Below, piece after piece: positions 29,719 to 40,500 of a stretch of DNA of 64,000 nucleotides. The stretch spans positions 147,207 to 211,206 of the forward strand of contig NZ_ML137711.1 in the NCBI RefSeq assembly GCF_004023625.1, given 5' to 3'. Within the stretch, counting starts at the first letter, position 1. Each line of letters starts with the position of its first letter. The translations under genes and the position numbers were made by a program. This DNA is from Streptomyces cavernae. Its GTDB lineage: Bacteria; Actinomycetota; Actinomycetes; Streptomycetales; Streptomycetaceae. Under the pieces are notes generated by a model that worked only from the letters and a program-made list of their open reading frames with translations, did not search any database and had not been told where the DNA came from.

Positions 29719-30501
29719 TCAGGCACCGGACCGGCTGGAAACCCCTGCCCACCCAGTCAGTTCGTCGTCCAGCCGTGCCACATGGATGCCCCGTCGCGCC
29801 AGCACGTCGTCCAGTGGTGTGTCCAGGTCCGGGCCGTAGAAGTCCAGGGCCAGGCGCAGGTGTTCGGCCATGGCCGCGCGTGCCGCCTCCGGGTCGCGGC
29901 GGGCGATCCCGTCGTAGATCGTCTGGTGCCAGGGGTCGCCCGCCTCCAGGACCTCGCGGTCGCTGAGGCTGCGCAGCATCAGGCCGTAGACCAGGGTGCG
30001 GATGGAGCCGAACATCACCGCGATCACCGGGTTGCCTCCGGCGTGCGCCACCGCCTCGTGGAACGCGAGGTCGGAGCGGGCGAGGGAGGTGAGCTCGCGA
30101 GCCATCTGGTGGGCCTCGAGGGCCTGTCGCACGAGGTCGATCTGCTCGTCGGTGCCGTGCGACGCGGCCATCGCCGCCGCCTCGCACTCCAGCATCGTGC
30201 GTGCCGTGACCAGGTCCCGCGGGGTGACCCCGGTGCGCTGGGCCATACGTGCCAGCGGGCGGGCCAGATCGCTGGCACCCACGGCGCGCACGAACGAGCC
30301 ACGCCCGGGGTGGATCTCGATGTAGCCGCGCTCCTGCAGCCCCCGCAGCACCTCCCGGATCACCGGCCGGCTCACGTTGTACTCGGTGCACAGGCTGCGC
30401 TCGGAGGGCAGCCGGTCGCCGACCTGGAGCGTCCCGCTCAGGATTCGCCGCTCCAACTGGCCCAGTACGGCGTCCTGGTTGGGATAGAGCGGCTGGGCCA
30501 T
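29719..30501 (-). CDS. GntR/FadR-type transcriptional regulator (FCD domain)
   Basis: This encodes 260 residues. The winged helix-turn-helix is at the N-terminus (DRLPSERSLCTEYNVSRPVIREVLRGLQERGYIEI-type), followed by an all-helical FCD ligand-binding domain containing the metal-binding His pattern (DLAFHEAVAHAGGN). It should repress the sugar genes on both sides and be relieved by a sugar acid or related metabolite. A site of the shared palindrome lies in its own upstream region, so autoregulation is likely. ATG 30501 has GAGAGGAACC before it. Confidence 0.88.
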   Translation of the reverse strand: MAQPLYPNQDAVLGQLERRILSGTLQVGDRLPSERSLCTEYNVSRPVIREVLRGLQERGYIEIHPGRGSFVRAVGASDLARPLARMAQRTGVTPRDLVTARTMLECEAAAMAASHGTDEQIDLVRQALEAHQMARELTSLARSDLAFHEAVAHAGGNPVIAVMFGSIRTLVYGLMLRSLSDREVLEAGDPWHQTIYDGIARRDPEAARAAMAEHLRLALDFYGPDLDTPLDDVLARRGIHVARLDDELTGWAGVSSRSGA

Positions 30502-30590
30502 GGTGTCCGGTTCCTCTCGGGAGCGGGGCGATGTCCGGGCGTCCGCGCAAGGGATACGTCGCAGGATCGCGGGTGCGTTGCAGGATCGCA

Positions 30591-30608
30591 GGATAGACCG
30601 GTCAGACC
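30591..30608. promoter_or_regulatory. GntR-type operator copy 3
   Basis: GGATAGACCGGTCAGACC has one full half-site and a degenerate left half. It lies about 90 bp upstream of the regulator gene, reading toward it. Confidence 0.55.
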
Positions 30609-30746
30609 GTCGTACGGAGAGCCCAACCACGCCGACCACGCGCACACACACCGGTCTCCGCGGGCGCGCACGGGCTCGCAACATCTTCCGCACCCCACCT
30701 TGACGCCCCCCGACCCCGATGGGAAGGTGTGCCCCGCGGACAGCCC

Positions 30747-30764
30747 GGTCTGACCAGTCAGACC
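30747..30764. promoter_or_regulatory. GntR-type operator copy 4 (perfect)
   Basis: GGTCTGACCAGTCAGACC is an 8-2-8 perfect palindrome 27 bp upstream of the substrate-binding protein start. It is the best copy and defines the motif. Confidence 0.7.
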
Positions 30765-30791
30765 ACCGGATCCACCGAGAGGTAGTGGGAC

Positions 30792-32046
30792 ATGAGGGTC
30801 ACAACAGACTCATCCTCGCCACGGCGGACTCAGCGCCACCGCCTCGCGGCGGTAGCGCTCGCCGCCGCCGTCTCCCTGGTCGCCGCCTGCGGTGGCGGCA
30901 GCGGTACGACCAGCTCCGACGGCACGGAGACGATCACCGTCGCGCTCACCGGCCTCGGTCCGGAAGGCAAGGCCACCACCGACGCAATCAAGGCGTTCGA
31001 GAGAGCCAATCCGAAGATCAAGGTGAAGGTGCAGGTGCTGTCCACCGACGCCACCCAGTACCAGCAGCAGATCCAGCAGCGGCTCATCGCCGGTTCCGGG
31101 GCCCCCGACGTCTTCAAGGTCGACGGCATCTACGCCGCCGCCTTCGCCAAGTCCGGCTGGCTGCTGGACCTCGCCAAGGTGAAGGCCGACACCTCCAAGT
31201 TCCTGCCGACCTCACTGACCGCGGGCGAGTACGACGGCAAGACGTACGCCGTGCCGTGGTTCGTCAACACCGAGGGCCTCTTCTACCGCACCGACCTCGT
31301 CAAGACGCCGCCCACGACGGCCGACGAGCTCGTCACCGCCGCCAAGGAGGCGATGGCGATGGACCCCAAGCTCAAGTACGGACTGGCCTTCGAAGGCGCC
31401 AAGTACGAAGGCGTGATCACCGCGTTCATGGCGATGGCGGGCGGCTTCGGCGGCAAGCTCGACCCGGAGAACCTCGACACCCCGGAGAACCGGCAGGCCC
31501 TCGCGTTCATGGACGACGCCATCCACAAGTACAAGATCTCGCCGAGCGCGGTCACCGGCTGGAAGGAGGGCGAGGTCCAGCAGGCCTTCAGCTCCGGTCA
31601 GGCGGCCTTCGCCATCAACTGGCCGTTCGTCTTCTCCACCACCAAGGGCACCCCCACCGAGGGCAAGGTCGGATTCGTGCCGTTCGCCGGCAAGGGCGCC
31701 ACGCTCGGCGCGGAGATGCTCGCCCTCAACGCCAAGAGCAGCCACACCACCGCCGCCTGGAAGCTGATCGAGTACCTCACCAGCACGGACGTCCAGGTCT
31801 CCCGGGCCATCGCAGCCGGTAACCCGCCGTCCGTCGCGGCCGCCTACAACGACGAACTGTTCAAGGAAGCGCCGTACTTCAAGGAGGTCGAGAAGGTGGC
31901 GAAGGTCGCGGTGCAGCGGCCCGTCTCACCCGCCTACCCGAAGGTCTCCGACCAGCTGCAGACCATGCTTTCCTCTGTCGTGTCCGACCTGACCGCACCG
32001 GACAAGGCCCTGTCCGACGCGGCCTCCAAGGTCCGGGACGCGGCCA

Positions 32047-32054
<8 letters not shown>
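30792..32054 (+). CDS. ABC sugar-binding lipoprotein
   Basis: This encodes 420 residues, with a signal peptide ending in the lipobox LVAACGGG. The mature part matches family 1 extracellular solute-binding proteins (MalE-like: DAIKAFERANPKIKVKVQ, RLIAGSGAPDVFKVDG, YAVPWFVNTEGLFYRTD). It captures a sugar or oligosaccharide outside the cell and passes it to the two permeases that follow. Its stop overlaps the start of the first permease by eight bases. Regulation by the GntR-type protein is inferred from the operator immediately upstream. Confidence 0.92.
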
Positions 32055-33011
<957 letters not shown>

Positions 33012-33015
<4 letters not shown>

Positions 33016-33929
33016 CCGGGCAGTTGCACGTGGCCGGGCCGCACCAACGCGTCACCGCGCGGCCCACGGCCGGACACACCCCCGCGCAGGCCCGCCGCCG
33101 GCGTGCCGCGCGGCTGCGCCGGGTTGGCTTCGCGCTGCTCGTGGCGGCGATCGTGGCGGTCTCGCTTTTCCCCTTCCTGTGGATCCTGCGCACCTCACTG
33201 ATGAGCTCGCAGGAGTTCTCCGAGGGCGTCTCGGGCTTCCTGCCCAAGCACCTCACCTTCTCCAGCTACGCCGACAACCTCTCCGACGAGAACTTCCTGC
33301 GTCCGCTGCTCAACAGCGTCGTCATCTGTCTGATCAGCACCGTGCTGTCGGTGGTGTGCGCGACGCTGGCCGGTTACGCGCTGTCCCGGCTGCGGGTGCG
33401 CGGCGCCGGTGTCGTGCTGGGCTTCGTGCTCTTCGCCGGGTTCTTCCCGGTCCTCGCCATGGTCGGCCCGCTCTTCCTGGTCTACCGCAACCTCGGACTG
33501 CTGGACTCGCCGGGCGGGCTGGTCCTCGCGTACATGGTCTACACGCTGCCGATCGCCACCTGGCTGCTCAAGAGCTTCTTCGACCAGGTGCCGCGCAGCC
33601 TGGAGGAGGCGGCGATGGTCGACGGCGCCTCCCGCCTGAGGGTGTTGTGGCACATCGTGGTGCCCGTGGCGATGCCCGCGGTCTTCACCTCCGCGATCAT
33701 CTCCTTCATCCTTGCCTGGAACGACTTCGCCTTCGCCACCTCCTTCCTGCAGACCCCGGACCGCTTCACCGCGCCGCTGGCCATCGTCAACCTGGGCCAG
33801 AGCCAGTTCCAGGTCTTCTACAACCGCATCGACGCGGCGGTGGTCCTGATCACCCTGCCCGTCGTGCTGCTCGTGCTGTTCGCGCAGCGCCGCATCGTCT
33901 CGGGACTGACCGCCGGAGCCGTCAAGTGA
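33012..33929 (+). CDS. ABC sugar permease, MalG type
   Basis: This encodes 305 residues. After a basic N-terminal tail it has six transmembrane helices and the EAA motif (EEAAMVDGASRLRVLWHIVVP). It pairs with the preceding permease. The stop overlaps the GTG of the glycosidase gene, so import and hydrolysis are translationally linked. Confidence 0.9.
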
Positions 33930-36190
33930 CCCGTCCCACCAGCAGCCCCACGACCCGTCCCACGTCCGGTCGGCCGACCAACGAAACGACCGGTCCCACC
34001 ATCGACTTCCGGCATGCGCCCGTCTCCTGCTGGACCTTGCTGTGCCGCCCCGACGACCCGCACAAGAGCCTCGTACGAGAGGACGGCGCTCTCCTCAGCG
34101 GCTTCCACGCGGCCGGGTTCGACGCGTGGTCCTTCGAGGAGACGGTGGCGTTCTGCGCGCAGACCACACACCGCCCGGTCCGGATCCGTCAGGACACCGA
34201 GAGCGCGCGGCGGGCCATCGTCCGTACCGTCGTCACCTACCCGAACCAGACGCTGGAGCTGACCGCCTTCGCCCACTACGGGCCGGGCGGCACCCGTCAC
34301 GACGTGGTCCTCTGGACGATCACCGCTGCCGAGGACGCGACCGGACTACTCACCGGACTGCACATCGACGCCCAGCTGCGCGGCCGGACACTCGCGAGCA
34401 CCGGCTCCCCGCACGAGGTGTACGCCGTCACCGGCACCCCGGCCACCCCGCGGTGGACGGACGACCTGCCCACCGTCGCAGCCACCGACCCCGTTCCCGA
34501 GGGCGCCTGGCGGCTGATCTCCTGCGGTCATCCCCTGGTCGGCGGCTCCGCCCATGGGTTTCGGCCGGCCGACGGGCTGGTCACCCGGCCGGTGGTGCTG
34601 AGCGCGGGGGAGAGCGTGAGCGGAGCGGTCGTCGTCCCGCTGAGCGAGGGGGAATGGGACCTTGCCGGGGCCCGCGCCGCACTCGACAACGAGCGCCGCT
34701 ACTGGGACGAACTCGACGTCCAGCCATTGCCGTTGACCGTGCCGGACCCGGCCGTGCAGGACATGCTCACCGCCTGCGCCCGCAACATGCTCCAGGCCCG
34801 CGAGATCGAGCAGGGCCTGCCGGTGCTGCACGTCGGGCCGACCATCTACCGGGGGCTGTGGCTGGTCGACGGTCACTTCCTGCTGGAGGCGGCGCGCTAT
34901 CTGGGGCTGGACGACACCGCCGACGCGGGCCTCGAAGTGGTGATGCGCCGGGTCCGACCGGACGGATCCATCGTGCAGTTGGAGAGCGAGCCGTACGTCA
35001 AGGAGACCGGCATCGCCGTCTCCACCCTCGTACGGCAGGCCGAACTCACCTCTGACGTGGACGAGTTGCGCCGCCGCTGGGCCACCGTGCGGGGAGCCGT
35101 TGCGCACATCGCCGAACTGATGGAGCGGGCCGCTGGGTTGCCCGCCGGTCATCCGCTGAAGGGGCTGCTGCCGGAGGCGTTCGGGGACGGCGGGCTGGGC
35201 GGCTGCCGCGCCGAGTACACCACCACGATGTGGATCCTGACCGGCCTGAAGTACGCGGTCGCGGGGGCCCGCATGCTCGGCGAGACCGCTGACGCCGAGC
35301 GGTTCGGCGACCTCTTCGACAGCCTGCTCGACGCCTTCCAGCGCTCGGCGAAGGTACAGCGGCGCACCACGGAGGACGGGCTGCGGTATCTGCCGATGAA
35401 CCTGCCGGGTAGCGGCCGGCACCAGTTCACCCCGCACGTCCCGGATGCCGAGGTGCCGGTGTGGCGGCGGGTCCGGCCCGAGACCGCGACATGGGCGCTG
35501 TGCCACGCCATCTGGCCCGGGGAGGTCTTCGCCGCCGACGACGAGGTGGTGCGGGATCTGCTCGAGCTGTACGACGCCCGCGACGACGAGCAGGGTGTCC
35601 CGGCCACCACCGGCTGGCTGCCGTACCAGGCGGTGTGGACCTACCAGGCGTCCTTCGCCGCGCACGCCTGGCTGTACGCGGGTCGCCCCGACAAGGCGGC
35701 CGACTACCTCTACGCCTTCGCCAACCACGCCGCACCGACCCGTGTCTGGCGCGAGGAACAGCCGCTGACGGGCAGCGGGCACGTCCAGATCTGCGGGGAC
35801 ATGCCGCACAACTGGGCCTCGGCCGAGTTCGTCCGCCTGGTCCGCCATCTGCTGGTCTTCGAACGCGGGCCGGGGCTGGACCTGCTGCCCGCCGCACCCG
35901 AGCACTGGTTCCGGGTTGGTGCCGAGATCCATGTCGATCGCACGCCCACACGGTTCGGACGGGTCACTCTCGATGTGCGGGTGGGCGAGCGCGGGATGGA
36001 GGTGCGGGTGTTGCGGACGGGGTCGGGCCCCGGGGCGGATGTGGGGGCCGAGCCGGTGGTGGGCCGGCTGCGACTGCCCGGGCGGTTCGGTGCCGACGTG
36101 CGGGTCGACGGTGTGTCCGTGCCGGCTGCGGACCAGCTCACGCTCTACCTGGCGGACGGTGCCCCGGTCGTCGTGGAGGCGTACGCCTGA
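33926..36190 (+). CDS. Cytoplasmic glycoside hydrolase-like protein, six-hairpin type
   Basis: This encodes 754 residues without a signal peptide. The N-terminal ~250 residues are a beta-sandwich-like part. The central ~450 residues look like an (alpha/alpha)6 barrel (GLWLVDGHFLLEAARYLGL, GSIVQLESEPYVKETGIA, GWLPYQAVWTYQASFAAHAW). The C-terminal part resembles the beta-sandwich cap of GH78/GH95-like enzymes. The family number cannot be fixed by eye, so the call is by fold. Being coupled to the importer, it probably hydrolyses the imported oligosaccharide. GTG 33926 overlaps the permease stop. Confidence 0.7.
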   Translation: MTRPTSSPTTRPTSGRPTNETTGPTIDFRHAPVSCWTLLCRPDDPHKSLVREDGALLSGFHAAGFDAWSFEETVAFCAQTTHRPVRIRQDTESARRAIVRTVVTYPNQTLELTAFAHYGPGGTRHDVVLWTITAAEDATGLLTGLHIDAQLRGRTLASTGSPHEVYAVTGTPATPRWTDDLPTVAATDPVPEGAWRLISCGHPLVGGSAHGFRPADGLVTRPVVLSAGESVSGAVVVPLSEGEWDLAGARAALDNERRYWDELDVQPLPLTVPDPAVQDMLTACARNMLQAREIEQGLPVLHVGPTIYRGLWLVDGHFLLEAARYLGLDDTADAGLEVVMRRVRPDGSIVQLESEPYVKETGIAVSTLVRQAELTSDVDELRRRWATVRGAVAHIAELMERAAGLPAGHPLKGLLPEAFGDGGLGGCRAEYTTTMWILTGLKYAVAGARMLGETADAERFGDLFDSLLDAFQRSAKVQRRTTEDGLRYLPMNLPGSGRHQFTPHVPDAEVPVWRRVRPETATWALCHAIWPGEVFAADDEVVRDLLELYDARDDEQGVPATTGWLPYQAVWTYQASFAAHAWLYAGRPDKAADYLYAFANHAAPTRVWREEQPLTGSGHVQICGDMPHNWASAEFVRLVRHLLVFERGPGLDLLPAAPEHWFRVGAEIHVDRTPTRFGRVTLDVRVGERGMEVRVLRTGSGPGADVGAEPVVGRLRLPGRFGADVRVDGVSVPAADQLTLYLADGAPVVVEAYA

Positions 36191-36423
36191 CCGGACTTGC
36201 GCTTGCGGCTGGTGCCGGGCAGCGGGTCGATGGCTGTGGGTGGAGGTTTTCGGGGGACCTGTGCGAGATCTTGCTCACGTTCGGTGGGGGCTGAGGTGTG
36301 ACCGGTGGTGCCGCCCATCACTGGTGGGGCCGGAATTCGTACGACGTGGCGAGGGCAGGCGTACTTAAGGGGTCCTTATTGTGAACGGCTAGAGTCGCCC
36401 GCACTGTTGCCGAGCGCTGTGGG

Positions 36424-37320
36424 GTGGGGGCCGTGTCCGAGGAGCCGCGGATCGCCGTCGCCGTGGTGACCATGGGGAACCGGCCCCTCGAGGTCGACGC
36501 GCTGCTCGCCTCCGTCGCCAAGCAGGACGTGGAACCCGCCCGGATCGTCGTGGTCGGGAACGGCTGCCCGCTGCCCGATTTCCCCGGCATTCCCGGGGAG
36601 TTGACCACGATCGAGGTGGACGAGAACCTCGGCTGCCCCGGTGGACGGAACGTGGCCCTGCGCCGGCTCCGGGAGTTCGGGGACATCGATGTGGTGGTCG
36701 AGCTCGACGACGACGGACTGCTGATCGACCAGGACGTGCTCCGCAGGGTGCGGGAGCTGTTCGCGGCCGACCCGGGGCTCGGCGTCGTCGGATTCCGGAT
36801 CGCCGACGAGCACGGCGAGACCCAGCGCCGGCACGTGCCGCGGCTCGGGGCCGCCGACCCGATGCGCGGGGGAGAGGTGACCGGGTTCCTCGGCGGCGGG
36901 CACGCGTTCTCCATGCGCATGCTGGACCAGATCGGCGACTGGCCCGCCGAGTTCTTCTTCGCGCACGAGGAGACCGACCTGGCCTGGCGGGCCATCGACG
37001 CCGGGTGGACCGTGCTCTACGAACCCGCCCTGCTGCTCCAGCACCCCAGGACCTCGCCCGCCCGGCACGCCATCTACCACCGGGTGACCGCCCGCAACCG
37101 CGTCTGGCTGGTCCGCCGTCGGCTGCCGTTGCCGCTGATCCCCGTCCACCTGGGGGTCTGGGTGGCGCTCACTCTCGTGCGCGCACGGTCGCTGGCCGGG
37201 CTGCGGGCCTGGTTCGGCGGGTTCGCCGAGGGATGGCGGCAGTCGGGCGGGGAACGACGGCCGATGCGCTGGCGGACCGTTTGGCGGCTGACGCGGCTGG
37301 GCCGGCCACCGGTCATCTGA
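36424..37320 (+). CDS. Family 2 glycosyltransferase (rhamnosyl/galactofuranosyl-like)
   Basis: This encodes up to 298 residues. The GT-A fold shows VVTMGNRPLEVDALLASV, the donor-site VVVGNGC, GCPGGRNVALR, the metal-binding ELDDDG and the acceptor-side EFFFAHEETDLAWR. It lacks the QxxRW motif and long membrane region of the other glycosyltransferase in this window, so it is a single-addition enzyme, probably acting on cell-wall or lipid-linked sugars. A second GTG at 36433 (MSEEPRIAVAVV) is an equally good start. It ends just before a strong terminator. Confidence 0.82.
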   Translation: MGAVSEEPRIAVAVVTMGNRPLEVDALLASVAKQDVEPARIVVVGNGCPLPDFPGIPGELTTIEVDENLGCPGGRNVALRRLREFGDIDVVVELDDDGLLIDQDVLRRVRELFAADPGLGVVGFRIADEHGETQRRHVPRLGAADPMRGGEVTGFLGGGHAFSMRMLDQIGDWPAEFFFAHEETDLAWRAIDAGWTVLYEPALLLQHPRTSPARHAIYHRVTARNRVWLVRRRLPLPLIPVHLGVWVALTLVRARSLAGLRAWFGGFAEGWRQSGGERRPMRWRTVWRLTRLGRPPVI

Positions 37321-37334
37321 CGAGAGACGACATA

Positions 37335-37367
37335 GGCCCTGGTCGTTCACCTCCGACGACCAGGGCC
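37335..37367 (+). terminator. Strong terminator hairpin
   Basis: GGCCCTGGTCGT and ACGACCAGGGCC pair perfectly over 12 bp with a 9-nt loop, 14 bases after the glycosyltransferase stop. Confidence 0.85.
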
Positions 37368-37591
37368 CGTTCAAGCCGCCGGATCCGGCCACGGCGGCGA
37401 CACTCCCCCGAGTTGCGCGTACTACGCGCGCACCGTCGGGGCCAGATCCGATGCGTTGATCAGATCAGGTTGCGCCAACCGATCGCTAACATGAGGCCAA
37501 CGACTCATGAGAGAGCCGTGTTCAGGGTGGCCGAAAGACGTCGGATGGCTCGGAGGCGCCGGAGGGCGCGGGAAGGCAGCAGGGCGACGGG

Positions 37592-40500
37592 ATGCGTTTC
37601 GGGCTTCTCGGACCGACGGTGATCTATGACGCCGCCGGTGCGCCCCGGCCGGTCGGCAGCCCCAAGATACGGGCGCTCCTCGCGGCACTGCTGCTGGAAC
37701 CGGGGCGGGTGGTCTCGGTCGACTCCCTCAAGGACGCCCTATGGGGCGGGTCCCCGCCGGCCTCCGCGCAGGCGTCGCTGCAGAACCACGTCACGCGGCT
37801 GCGGAGACTGCTCGACGATCCCGACCGGCTGCGCGCGGTACCGCCCGGCTACCGGCTGCGGGTCGAGGACGGGGAACTGGACGTACGCATCTTCGAGCGC
37901 CGTGTCGCGGCGGCGCGCGCGGCGCACGCCAGGGGTGACTGGGAGCAGGTCGCGCGCGAGGCCGCGGCGGCGCTGGAGCTGTGGCGCGGTAGCCCGCTCA
38001 GCGGGCTGCCCGGCGAACTCGGCGGCCACGCGCTCGTACCCCGCCTGGAGGAGGCCCGGCTACTGCTTCTGGAATGGCGCTACGACGCCGAACTGCACCC
38101 CGCCCGGCCGGACACCCCCGAAGGGCTGGCCGGGCTGGGCCCCGAACTCGCCGCGCTCGTCGCCGAGCACCCGCTGAGGGAGGCCTTCCACCGTCAGCTG
38201 ATGCTCGTACTGCACCGGACCGGTCGCCAGGCCGAGGCGCTCGCGGTCCACCGCGACCTGCGCGCACGGCTCGTCGAGGAACTGGGCATCGAGCCGGGGC
38301 CCGCCGTACGGGCAGCCCACCAGGAGATCCTGCGGGACCCGGGTGCGCCGCGGCGCGTGGTGGGAGCGCGACCACGCGGAGGCAGGGGCGCCGGAGGCGC
38401 GGACGGTTCCTTCGGAGGCGCCGGTGGTTTCAGAGGCGTGGGTGGTTTCGGACCGAAACCACAAAGCGGGGATGGTTCCGAAGGCGGCGAGCGTTCCGGA
38501 GGTGCTGAGCGTTCCGGAGGTGCCGGGGGTGGAAGTGCCGGAGGTGCCCGAGCCAACGGCGGTGAGCCCTATCGCGAGGGCGCCGACCCCGCGGGCAGGG
38601 GCCCTCGGGGCCCACGAACGGTGGCACGCCGGCACGCCGACGGCACCCCGGCTCATCCCGCCGCCGTCCAACCGGACACGGCCGATGTCTCCGACCAGGC
38701 CGCCGACCACGCCGCCGCCGCCGACGCCGGGCCGCCCGCTTCCGGCTCCGCGCCCGCCCCCTTGGCCCAACTCCCGCCCGCGCCCGCCCACTTCACCGGT
38801 CGCGGTGACGTGGTGGCGAGCGTGCGCCGGTCCCTGGACGCGCCCACGGCTGTCGCCGTGATCAGCGGTATGGCCGGTGTCGGCAAGAGCGCCCTGGCCC
38901 TGCATGTGGCCCATGACCTGCGTGAACGTTTCCCCGACGGTCAGGTGTATGTGAACCTGCACGGCGCCACGCCGGGCATGACACCGCTCACCCCCGGCCA
39001 GGCCCTCGCCGCGCTGCTGCGCGACCTTGGTGCCGACCCCCGCCGGATCCCGGAACACCCGGACGAGGCCTCCTCGTTGCTGCGGTCCCTGCTCGCGCCC
39101 ACCCGCACGCTCATGGTGCTGGACGACGCCGCGACCGCGGCCCAGGTACGGCCGCTGCTGCCCGCCGGTGCGGGCTGCGCCGTGCTCGTGACGAGTCGGT
39201 CGCCGCTCACGGCGCTCGACGGGGCGCACCGCTTTCCGCTCACGCCGCTCTCGGACGACGACAGCGCGGCGCTGCTGCGTGCCGTGTCCGGGCGGGCCGG
39301 CCTCGACGGCGGACATCCGCTGGTCGAACTCACCGGCCGGCTGCCGCTGGCCCTGCGTATCGTCGCGGCCCGGCTCGCCGCCCGGCGTGCGCTCACCCCG
39401 GACGCGTTGGCCGGGCAACTCGCCGCGACCGGGGGGCGGTTGCACCACCTCGAGTACGACGACCTGAGCGTACGCAGGTCCCTCGCGGTCGCCCTCGAGG
39501 CACTGCACTCCTCCGAACGCCAGGTGGACCGGGACGCGGCGCTGGCGATGAGCCGGATCGGGACGCTGGACCTGCCCGTCTACGGAGCGCCGCTGCTGGC
39601 CCGGCTCACCGGCACCGACGAGCGCCGCGCCGAGGCCGCGCTGGACCGGCTGGTCGACGTGGCCCTGCTGGAGGAGACGGCGTACGGGCGGTACGCGCCG
39701 CACGACCTCGTACGCGACTTCGCACGCGAGACCGCGACGCCGCCATCTCCGGGCGCACCGACGCCGTCCGTGGTCCGGGCGGCACTGCACTGGTACGCCG
39801 ACTCCGCCCGGCAGAGCATGCTGGCGATCCAGTCCCCGGGCAATGAGCGAGACGAGCGGCTGCGCCTGTCGGAGGCGGAACTGGACCTGGACGGCACCCC
39901 GGCCGCCGCGCCGCCGTTCGCCTCCGCCGAGGAGGCCTTCGCCTGGGGCGACCGAGAGTTGGCGAACATCGTCGCGCTGGTCGAGTACTGCGCCACGTCA
40001 GGCATGACCGGGACGGCGGCCGGTGGGACGGCGGACACCGGTGGGGCGAGGGCAGCTGGTGGGACGCCGACGGCTGGTGGGACGCCGACGGCTGGTGGGA
40101 CGGCGGCTGGGTCGGCCGACGCCGGTAGGACGGTGGAGGCCGGCCGGAGGACGACGGCGGGAGCGGCGGGGGCCGGCAGAACGGTGGAGGCCGGTGGTTC
40201 GGCGGACGCCGGGAGGACTGCCGCGGCCGGTGGGACGACGGTGGGGCCGGTGGACTCCGGCAGAACGGTAGAGGCCGCGCTGACGGCTGTGGACGGGATG
40301 GCGGGGGAACGGGACGGGGCACCGGATGCGTGCCGGCTCGTCCCCGCTCTCGTCCGCTGCCTCTTCCCCTATCTGCAGCGCACCGGCCGGCTCGGTGAGC
40401 TGGACGTGCTCGGCCGGATCGCGCTGGAGGCCGCACGGGCGCTCGGCGACGACGCGGCCGAGGCCTTCGCGCTCACCGACCGGGCCGGGCTGCACTTCCT

